In this document: piece after piece, positions 57,855 through 64,000 of the stretch
How positions within the stretch are numbered: position 1 is the first letter of the stretch
Layout: every line of letters begins with the position of its first letter
Origin: Promicromonospora soli
GTDB lineage: Bacteria > Actinomycetota > Actinomycetes > Actinomycetales > Cellulomonadaceae
Direction: 5' to 3'
DNA length: 64,000 bases
NCBI RefSeq assembly: GCF_014653785.1
Contig: NZ_BNAS01000001.1
Coordinates: 62,001 to 126,000, forward strand
Notes under the pieces: model-generated
Database searches by the model: none
What the model saw: only the letters and a program-made list of their open reading frames with translations
What the model was told of the DNA's origin: nothing
Translations under genes and position numbers: made by a program

Positions 57855-59750
57855 GTGAGCATGCACGGAGGCGGCGGGAGCATGGGCGGCGGCCGCGCGA
57901 TGCGGTCCTTCACACAGGACGGTTCGGTCACGCACCAGCGTGTGGGGTGGGCCACGCTGCGGCGCATCGTCGGCTTCGCGCGGCCGTACCGGGGCCGGCT
58001 GATCCTGTTCGTGCTGATCCTGGCCCTGGAGGCCGCGGCAGGCGCCGCCACTCCGCTGCTCTTCCAGCGGATCATCGACCACGGCATCGTCGACGGCGAC
58101 ACGCGCCTGGTGGTCCTGCTCGCCGGCGCCGCGGGGCTGCTCGCCATCGTGGCCGCCGGGCTGTCCGTCGCGGACCGGCTCGTCTCGTCCCAGGTCGGCG
58201 AGGGGCTCATCCTCGACCTGCGGATCGCCGTGTTCGACCACGTCCAGCGCATGCCGCTCGCGTTCTTCTCCCGGGCCCGCACCGGGGCCCTCGTGCAGCG
58301 TCTCAACGGGGACGTGCTCGGAGCCCAGCGCGCGTTCACCTCGACCCTGCAGACGGTGGTCTCCAACACCCTGACCATCGCGTTCACGCTCGCGGCGATG
58401 TTCACGATGTCGTGGGAGCTCACGCTCGGCGCCCTCGTGCTGGTGCCGCTGTTCGTTTTCCCGGCGCGCTGGTTCGGCCGCCGGCTCGCCGTCCTGACCC
58501 GCCGCGGCATGGAGGTCGACGCCGACCTGGGCCAGGTCATGAACGAGCGCTTCAACGTGGCCGGCGCCCACCTCGTGAAGGTCTTCGGCGACCCGGCCAC
58601 CGAGTCCGAGCGGTTCGCCGAGCCCGCCCGCGAGCGCCGCGACGTGGGCGTCCGGACCGCCCTGTTCGGGACCTGGTTCCGGGTGGGCCTGTCCACCATC
58701 GCGTCCCTGGCCGTGGCCGGCGTGTACGGGATGGGCGGCCTGCAGGCGATCGCCGGCGAGCTCACGGTGGGCACCGTCGTGGCCCTCGCCACGTACCTCA
58801 CTCGCCTGTACGGCCCGCTGACGGCCATGGCGAACGTCCAGGTCGACGTGATGACGGCGCTGGTCTCGTTCGAGCGGGTGCTCGAGGTGCTTGACCTGGA
58901 GCCGTCGGTCGCCGAGAAGCCGGACGCCGTCGACCTGCGTGCCGCCGTCGCCGCCCGTGGTGCCTCCGTCTCCCTGACGGGCGTGACATTCCGGTACCCG
59001 CGGGCCGACGAGGTGTCGCTCGCCTCCCTGGAGTCGGTAGCGGGGCAGCGCAAGGACCCGACGACGGACACGCTGCACGACGTCTCCTTCGAGGTTCCCG
59101 CGGGTTCGATGGTGGCGCTCGTCGGCCCGTCCGGTGCGGGCAAGACCACGGTGTCACAGCTGGTCAGCCGCATGTACGACCCGACGTCGGGCGCGGTGCG
59201 CATCGCCGGGACCGACCTGCGGGACGTCACGTTCGCATCGCTGCGGGCGACCGTCGGCGTCGTCTCGCAGGACGCGCACCTGTTCCACGACACGATGGCG
59301 GCGAACCTACGGTTCGTCCGGCCGGAGGCGACGGACGCCGACCTCGAGCGGGTGCTGCGCCAGGCGCGCATCTGGGACCTGGTCGACCGGCTGCCCGAGG
59401 GCCTGGAGACCGTGGTCGGCGACCGCGGCTACCGGCTGTCCGGCGGCGAGCGGCAGCGCCTCGCCATCGCGCGGCTGCTCCTGAAGGCGCCCGACGTGGT
59501 GGTGCTCGACGAGGCCACTGCGCACCTCGACTCGGAGTCCGAGGCCGCCGTGCAGATGGCACTCGACCACGCGCTCGCCGGGCGGACGTCGCTGGTCATC
59601 GCGCACCGGCTGTCCACGGTCCGCGCGGCGGACCGCATAGTGGTGCTCGACGACGGCCGCGTGGCCCAGTCCGGCACGCACGCCCAGCTCATCGCCGCCG
59701 GGGGCCTGTACGCCGACCTGTACCGCACCCAGTTCGCCGAGACGGCATGA
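57855..59750 (+). CDS. ABC exporter, fused permease and ATPase (MsbA/multidrug type)
   Basis: A 631-residue half-transporter. The transmembrane part (about 30-330) has six helices, starting after VGWATLRRIVGFARPYRGR. The ATPase part has an extended region before Walker A GPSGAGKTTVSQL (about 460), then signature LSGGERQRLAIARLLL, Walker B VVVLDEATAHLDSES and H-loop VIAHRLSTV. A Gly-rich N-terminus (MHGGGGSMGGGR) is unusual. The GTG at 57855 has GGGACG upstream; further upstream starts exist but look like leader. It is divergent from the P450 gene, so a shared export role is possible. Confidence 0.88.
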   Translation: MSMHGGGGSMGGGRAMRSFTQDGSVTHQRVGWATLRRIVGFARPYRGRLILFVLILALEAAAGAATPLLFQRIIDHGIVDGDTRLVVLLAGAAGLLAIVAAGLSVADRLVSSQVGEGLILDLRIAVFDHVQRMPLAFFSRARTGALVQRLNGDVLGAQRAFTSTLQTVVSNTLTIAFTLAAMFTMSWELTLGALVLVPLFVFPARWFGRRLAVLTRRGMEVDADLGQVMNERFNVAGAHLVKVFGDPATESERFAEPARERRDVGVRTALFGTWFRVGLSTIASLAVAGVYGMGGLQAIAGELTVGTVVALATYLTRLYGPLTAMANVQVDVMTALVSFERVLEVLDLEPSVAEKPDAVDLRAAVAARGASVSLTGVTFRYPRADEVSLASLESVAGQRKDPTTDTLHDVSFEVPAGSMVALVGPSGAGKTTVSQLVSRMYDPTSGAVRIAGTDLRDVTFASLRATVGVVSQDAHLFHDTMAANLRFVRPEATDADLERVLRQARIWDLVDRLPEGLETVVGDRGYRLSGGERQRLAIARLLLKAPDVVVLDEATAHLDSESEAAVQMALDHALAGRTSLVIAHRLSTVRAADRIVVLDDGRVAQSGTHAQLIAAGGLYADLYRTQFAETA

Positions 59751-59846
59751 GCGGGAGCTGATGGCACGGAGCGCAGCCAGGCGATGGTCCACCTCGGCAG
59801 GCATCCCAGCACCGGTGACACTAACCTAGCCGTCTAGACCTCGAAG

Positions 59847-60026
59847 GTGGCGTCCCGTTTCCAGGAACTGGTCAAGACATCGATCCGCTACGACCACGCA
59901 GACCGACACAGCGACGCGCTCCTGTGGATTCCCGATGCCATCGCGTGGTGCTGGCAGCGTGGCGGAGAATGGCGCGACAAGGTGCGTGACGCCGTGACGG
60001 AGGTCATCGAGATCGATGGTTCGTGA
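59847..60026 (+). pseudogene. C-terminal remnant of a hypothetical actinobacterial protein
   Basis: A GTG-started 59-codon frame (FQELVKTSIRYDHADRHSDA, LLWIPDAIAWCWQRGGEWR, ending VIEIDGS). The LLW-x-PDA-x-AWCxxxGGxWR pattern is one I recall from the end of longer hypothetical proteins in actinobacteria. The N-terminal part of such a protein is absent: stops and no similar sequence precede it. It is followed by an 8-bp hairpin. I regard it as a gene fragment; a real short gene is less likely. Confidence 0.45.
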
Positions 60027-60034
60027 CAGCGCGA

Positions 60035-60072
60035 AGCCCGGGTTACCCGTCGAAAGGGCGGGCTCCCGGGCT
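60035..60072. terminator. Hairpin after the gene remnant
   Basis: AGCCCGGG (60035-60042) pairs with CCCGGGCT (60065-60072) around a 22-base loop that can pair further (ACCC/GGGC). Likely the leftover terminator of the decayed gene. Confidence 0.4.
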
Positions 60073-60236
60073 CACTTCTCGGGGCTACTGCCCCTCGCAA
60101 GAAGAACGCTACAACGGAACGACGGTGGGCACCAGAGCGAGTCGCTCGGTGCCGCAAGAGCACAAGGAAAGCACGCCGCTCTTCGTGCAAAGAACTGGGC
60201 GGGTGCTCGGCGGCCGGGGCTGGGAGGATGTGCCGT

Positions 60237-61148
60237 GTGGACTTCCACGACCATCACCTGCCGGACGGCCACCGCGGCCGCCTGACCGCCGCGTTCACGA
60301 TCACCGCGGCGGTGCTGCTCGCCCAGATCGTCGGCGCCGTGCTCACGGGCAGCCTCGCTCTGCTGGTCGACACGGTTCACCTGCTGACGGACGCCGCCGG
60401 CCTCGCGATGGCCCTGTTCGCGGCACACCTTGCCCAGCGTCCGCCGTCGGCCCGGCGCACCTGGGGCTACCGCCGGGCAGAGGTGATCGCGGCGCTCGCC
60501 CAGGCCGGCGTGCTGCTGGTCGTGGGTGTGTACGTCCTGGTGGAGGGCATCGCGCGGCTGGCGTCGCCGCCCGACGTGCCCGGCCCCGAGCTTGTCGTCT
60601 TCGGGGTGATCGGTCTGGCCGGCAACATCGCCGCGATGGCCGTCCTCGCCGGGCGGCGGTCCGCGAACCTGAACCTGCGCGCCGCGTTCCTCGAGGTGGC
60701 GAACGACGCGCTGGGATCGCTCGCGGTGGTGGTTGCGGCAGTCGTCATCACGCTGACGGGCTGGCAGCGGGCCGACGTCCTCGCGGGGCTGCTCATCGGC
60801 GCCCTGATCCTCCCGCGGGCGCTCAGGCTGCTGCGCGAGACGGTCTCGGTGCTCCTGGAGTCCTCACCGCCCGGCCTGGACCTCGACGAGGTCCGTGCGC
60901 ACCTGCTGAAGCTGGACCACGTCGAGGACGTGCACGATATGCACGCGTCCCTGATCGCCACCGGGCTGCCGGTGATCAGCGCCCACGTGGTGGTCGGCAC
61001 CGACTGCTTCACCGACGGCCACGCGGCCCGCATCCTGGACCAGCTGCAGGAGTGCGTCGCCGAGCACTTCGACATCGCGGTGGAGCACTCCACGTTCCAG
61101 GTCGAGCCGCGCACGCACTCAGCCCACGAGCACCCGCAGCACGCCTGA
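60237..61148 (+). CDS. Cation diffusion facilitator family transporter
   Basis: A 303-residue CDF protein with six transmembrane helices and a C-terminal cytoplasmic domain. The metal site in TM2 is HLLTD (within LLVDTVHLLTDAAGLAMAL). In TM5 the usual H-x-x-x-D is E-V-A-N-D (FLEVANDALGSLAVV). The C-terminal domain has HVEDVHDMHASLIATG and ends with a His-rich tail (HSAHEHPQHA). It likely exports Zn2+ or a similar ion by proton antiport. The start is GTG 60237, nine bases after GGGAGG; ATG 60228 lies too close to that site. Confidence 0.87.
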   Translation: MDFHDHHLPDGHRGRLTAAFTITAAVLLAQIVGAVLTGSLALLVDTVHLLTDAAGLAMALFAAHLAQRPPSARRTWGYRRAEVIAALAQAGVLLVVGVYVLVEGIARLASPPDVPGPELVVFGVIGLAGNIAAMAVLAGRRSANLNLRAAFLEVANDALGSLAVVVAAVVITLTGWQRADVLAGLLIGALILPRALRLLRETVSVLLESSPPGLDLDEVRAHLLKLDHVEDVHDMHASLIATGLPVISAHVVVGTDCFTDGHAARILDQLQECVAEHFDIAVEHSTFQVEPRTHSAHEHPQHA

Positions 61149-61158
61149 GAGAACACGA

Positions 61159-61196
61159 CGACGGCCCGCCGCCCCCGAAGGGGCGACGGGCCGTCG
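61159..61196. terminator. Bidirectional hairpin between convergent CDF gene and rpsA
   Basis: CGACGGCCCG (61159-61168) pairs with CGGGCCGTCG (61187-61196); inside, CGCCCC pairs with GGGGCG with the loop CGAA. It stands 11 bases after both gene ends. Confidence 0.85.
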
Positions 61197-61207
61197 GACA
61201 GCTCAGG

Positions 61208-62680
61208 TCAGTTGCCCGTGAGCTTCTCGCGGAGCGCAGCGAGCGCCTCGTCCGAAGCCAGGGTCCCGACCTCCTCGACCGGAGCCGAGGAGTAGGTCGT
61301 GCTGCCACCGGCCGGAGCGGCGGCCGGGGCGTCGGTCGTCGCCTCGGTGTCCGCGGTGAGCGCCTCGGCGACCTGCTTGCGGTGCGCGGTCCAGCGCTCG
61401 TGCGCCTTGGCGTACTCCGCCTCCCACGCCTCGCGCTGCGCCTCGAAGCCCTCGAGCCACTCGTTGGTCTCCGGGTCGAAGCCGTCCGGGTACTTGTAGT
61501 TCCCGGCGTCGTCGTACTCGGCGGCCATGCCGTACAGCGCGGGGTCGAAGTCCTCGGACTCCGGGTCCACGCCCTCGTTGGCCTGCTTGAGCGACAGCGA
61601 GATGCGGCGGCGCTCCAGGTCGATGTCGATGACCTTGACGAACACCTCGGCACCGACGGTGACGACCTGCTCCGGCAGCTCGACGTGGCGCACGGCCAGC
61701 TCCGAGATGTGGACCAGGCCCTCGATGCCGTCCTCGACGCGGACGAACGCGCCGAACGGAACCAGCTTGGTGACCTTACCCGGCACGACCTGACCGATGG
61801 CGTGCGTGCGGGCGAAGGTCTGCCACGGGTCCTCCTGCGTCGCCTTCAGCGACAGGGAGACACGCTCGCGGTCGAAGTCGACGTCGAGCACCTCGACGGT
61901 GACCTCCTGGCCCACCTCGACGACCTCGGACGGGTGGTCGATGTGCTTCCAGGACAGCTCGGAGACGTGCACCAGACCGTCGACGCCGCCGAGGTCCACG
62001 AACGCACCGAAGTTGACGATCGAGGAGACGACACCCGGGCGCACCTGGCCCTTCTGCAGCGTCTGCAGGAAGGTGGAGCGAACCTCGGACTGCGTCTGCT
62101 CGAGCCAGGCACGGCGCGAGAGCACGACGTTGTTCCGGTTCTTGTCGAGCTCGATGATCTTGGCCTCGATCTCCTTGCCGACGTACGGCTGGAGGTCGCG
62201 GACACGACGCATCTCCACGAGAGAGGCGGGGAGGAAGCCGCGCAGGCCGATGTCGAGGATGAGGCCGCCCTTGACGACCTCGATGACGGTGCCGGTGACG
62301 ACGCCGTCCTCTTCCTTGATCTTCTCGATCGTGCCCCAGGCGCGCTCGTACTGTGCGCGCTTCTTGGACAGGATCAGGCGGCCTTCCTTGTCCTCCTTCT
62401 GGAGGACCAGGGCCTCGACAGCGTCACCGACGGCGACAACCTCGCCAGGGTCGACGTCGTGCTTGATCGAGAGCTCCCGGGACGGGATCACACCCTCGGT
62501 CTTGTAGCCGATGTCGAGAAGGACCTCGTCGCGGTCCACCTTGACGATCGTGCCTTCGACGATGTCACCATCGTTGAAGTACTTGATGGTGGCGTCGATG
62601 GCAGCAAGGAAGTCCTCCTCGGTGCCGATGTCGTTGATGGCAACCTGGGGTGCGGACTTCGCAGGGGTGGAGATGGTCAT
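61208..62680 (-). CDS. rpsA: 30S ribosomal protein S1
   Basis: mRNA-binding ribosomal protein of 490 residues. Four S1 (OB-fold) domains run from about 35 to 360; typical segments are GTIVKVDRDEVLLDIGYKTEG, GLILDIGLRGFLPASLVE, GVVSSIVNFGAFVDLGGVDGL and VEDGIEGLVHISELA. The C-terminal 100 residues are acidic and Ala/Thr-rich, as in other high-GC Gram-positives. The ATG at 62680 has GGAGC upstream and a good promoter about 120-150 bases before it. Confidence 0.97.
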   Translation of the reverse strand: MTISTPAKSAPQVAINDIGTEEDFLAAIDATIKYFNDGDIVEGTIVKVDRDEVLLDIGYKTEGVIPSRELSIKHDVDPGEVVAVGDAVEALVLQKEDKEGRLILSKKRAQYERAWGTIEKIKEEDGVVTGTVIEVVKGGLILDIGLRGFLPASLVEMRRVRDLQPYVGKEIEAKIIELDKNRNNVVLSRRAWLEQTQSEVRSTFLQTLQKGQVRPGVVSSIVNFGAFVDLGGVDGLVHVSELSWKHIDHPSEVVEVGQEVTVEVLDVDFDRERVSLSLKATQEDPWQTFARTHAIGQVVPGKVTKLVPFGAFVRVEDGIEGLVHISELAVRHVELPEQVVTVGAEVFVKVIDIDLERRRISLSLKQANEGVDPESEDFDPALYGMAAEYDDAGNYKYPDGFDPETNEWLEGFEAQREAWEAEYAKAHERWTAHRKQVAEALTADTEATTDAPAAAPAGGSTTYSSAPVEEVGTLASDEALAALREKLTGN

Positions 62681-62797
62681 TGAGTTCGATGCTCCGATGC
62701 GGACATGGCGTAGTACGGACAGGGTCTGTTTGAGCTCTGCTTGTGCTGTGCTCGTGAGGTACCGATGGTCGCCAAAAGGCGCACGGCACCGCCAGTC

Positions 62798-62827
62798 ATC
62801 CTAGTGGCGTCGCAGTGCCCCGGTCAA
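62798..62827 (-). promoter_or_regulatory. rpsA promoter
   Basis: On the minus strand TTGACC (62827-62822) and TAGGAT (62803-62798) are spaced by 18 bases. This gives a leader of about 110 bases. Further upstream two copies of AACGGTTCG (62870-62878 and 62883-62891) lie 13 bases apart; whether they bind a regulator is unknown. Confidence 0.7.
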
Positions 62828-62917
62828 CGCGAGCGAGAGTGGCACGAGCCTCAGAATTCCGGCCTGCGGAACGGTTCGAGGCAACGGTTCGGCGGGTGTC
62901 CGCCCAGGTAGCGGGGT

Positions 62918-64000
62918 TCAGAGCGCCAGCTCCAGATCCTTGCCTGGGATGGCGTCGAGCAGCGCCCGCGTGTAGTCGGTGGCCGGCGAGTCGAAGACCT
63001 CGTCGACGGTCCCCTCCTCGACCACGCGGCCCTCCTGCATCACCAGCACGCGGTCGGCGATCTGCCGCACGACGGCGAGGTCGTGGGTGATGAAGAGGTA
63101 GGTGAGGCCGAGCTCCTCCTGCAGGCCGGCGAGCAGCTGCAGGATCTGTGCCTGGACCACCACGTCGAGCGCCGAGACCGCCTCGTCGCACACCACGAGC
63201 TCGGGCGACAGCGCCAGGGCGCGCGCGATCGCCACCCGCTGCCGCTGGCCGCCCGACAGCTCGGCGGGGAACCGCCGTAGCTGGCCCTTGCTCAGCGCCA
63301 CCTGCTCGGCGAGCTCCTCCACGCGGGCCCGCCGAGCCGCGGCGTCGCCGTAGTTGTGCGCGCGCAGCGGCTCCTCGATGGCGCGGAACACCGAGTAGAG
63401 CGGGTCCAGCGACGAGTACGGGTCCTGGAACACGGGCTGTACCCGGCGCCGGTAGGCGATCTGGTCCCGGTGCCCCCCGGCGCCCACGAGGACGCCGTCG
63501 AACGTGATCGTGCCCGTGGTGGGCTTCTCGATGTCGAGGATCATCCGCGCCAGGGTCGACTTGCCCGAGCCCGACTCCCCCACCACCGCCACGGTGGAAC
63601 CGCGCGGGATGTCGAGGCTCACGCCGTCCACGGCCGTGAAGTCCCTGCTGCGGGACAGCAGGCCGCTGCCGCGGATCGAGAAGACCTTGCTCACGTCCTT
63701 GACGGACACGAGGAAGTCGGCCGCGGCCGTGCCGTCGGCCGCCCCGTCCTCGCCGGGAGCCAGCAGGGCGTCGTCCAGCACGTCGTCCAGGCCGCGCTCG
63801 CGCGCGATCTCGATGCGGCGGGAGGCGAGCGACGGGGCCGCCGCCATGAGGCGCTTGGTGTAGTCGTGCTGCGGCGCGGTGAGCACCCGGCGGGCCGGGC
63901 CCTGCTCCACGATCTCGCCCTGGTACATGACCACCACGGTGTCGGCCCGCTCGGCCGCGAGGCCGAGGTCGTGCGTGATGAGCAGCACCGCGGTACCCAG
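62918..64000 (-). CDS. Dipeptide-type ABC transporter ATP-binding protein, fused (5' end beyond window)
   Basis: The visible 360 codons cover the end of one ATPase domain (VLLITHDLGLAAERADTVVVM, its H-loop, then the C-terminal extension) and a complete second one: Walker [16 protein letters not shown], signature [20 protein letters not shown], Walker B LVVCDEAVSALDVV and H-loop LFITHDLAV. It is therefore a DppD-DppF fusion like the one at 26096-27835, but a different paralogue. The start lies right of the window. It is upstream of rpsA on the same strand, with 237 bases between; a weak 5-bp hairpin (GGCGG/CCGCC) follows its stop. Confidence 0.9.
   Translation of the reverse strand: MGTAVLLITHDLGLAAERADTVVVMYQGEIVEQGPARRVLTAPQHDYTKRLMAAAPSLASRRIEIARERGLDDVLDDALLAPGEDGAADGTAAADFLVSVKDVSKVFSIRGSGLLSRSRDFTAVDGVSLDIPRGSTVAVVGESGSGKSTLARMILDIEKPTTGTITFDGVLVGAGGHRDQIAYRRRVQPVFQDPYSSLDPLYSVFRAIEEPLRAHNYGDAAARRARVEELAEQVALSKGQLRRFPAELSGGQRQRVAIARALALSPELVVCDEAVSALDVVVQAQILQLLAGLQEELGLTYLFITHDLAVVRQIADRVLVMQEGRVVEEGTVDEVFDSPATDYTRALLDAIPGKDLELAL

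Noticed and set aside
56398-59750. A conservon (cvnABCD plus P450)
   Set aside because: The P450 is of that type but no roadblock/GTPase/sensor genes lie beside it; neighbours are coaE and an ABC exporter.

Overview
The window is very GC-rich, uses many GTG starts and short TGA/ATGA-type overlaps, and carries rbpA, whiA, opcA and the scpA-parA-xerD block. It is therefore chromosomal DNA of an actinobacterium. A Micrococcales member near Promicromonosporaceae/Cellulomonadaceae is my best guess, but that is inference. No rRNA, tRNA, CRISPR array or intact insertion sequence was seen.

Layout. (1) 1-4.6 kb, minus strand: scpA (cut by the window edge), parA, xerD, an 89-bp tandem duplication, a CitE/HpcH-like protein and heme O synthase ctaB. 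(2) 4.9-11.5 kb, plus strand: pentose-phosphate operon tkt-tal-zwf-opcA-pgl, ending in a 45-bp perfect hairpin. (3) 11.6-17 kb, minus strand: rbpA, secG, tpiA, pgk, gap, whiA. (4) 17-31.7 kb, minus strand: a 14-gene, mostly translationally coupled operon lying between whiA and yvcK. It encodes a dipeptide-type ABC importer, a DUF1684 protein, a GNAT acetyltransferase, an amino-acid-type ABC importer, three luciferase-like flavin monooxygenases, an FMN reductase and a flavin reductase. It is headed by a strong promoter and a 28-codon cysteine-rich leader ORF whose five Cys codons are all TGT. (5) 31.7-35.7 kb: yvcK, rapZ, uvrC. (6) 35.7-41.4 kb: osmC-like gene, then a small aromatic-acid CoA cluster (salicylyl-CoA 5-hydroxylase type, aryl-AMP ligase, PaaX regulator) with a divergent alpha/beta hydrolase. 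(7) 41.4-55.7 kb: uvrA, a STAND-NTPase/TPR protein, soluble transhydrogenase sthA, yciI-like gene, an unrecognised hot-dog protein, a TerC transporter behind a yybP-ykoY-type manganese riboswitch, a quinone oxidoreductase, uvrB and pcp. (8) 55.7-64 kb: coaE, an unusual P450 lacking the EXXR motif, an ABC exporter, a gene remnant, a CDF transporter, rpsA and a truncated dipeptide ABC ATPase.

How it works together. The most distinctive system is region 4. Its content (GNAT, amino-acid importer, several flavin monooxygenases with flavin reductases) resembles the Bacillus subtilis ytmI/tcyJKLMN operon for salvage of S-substituted cysteines. The TGT-rich leader points to attenuation by cysteine supply. 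The operon lies between yvcK and whiA, which are normally adjacent, so whiA sits directly downstream of a sulfur-responsive transcript. All three nucleotide-excision repair genes (uvrA, uvrB, uvrC) lie within about 21 kb, separated by accessory genes.
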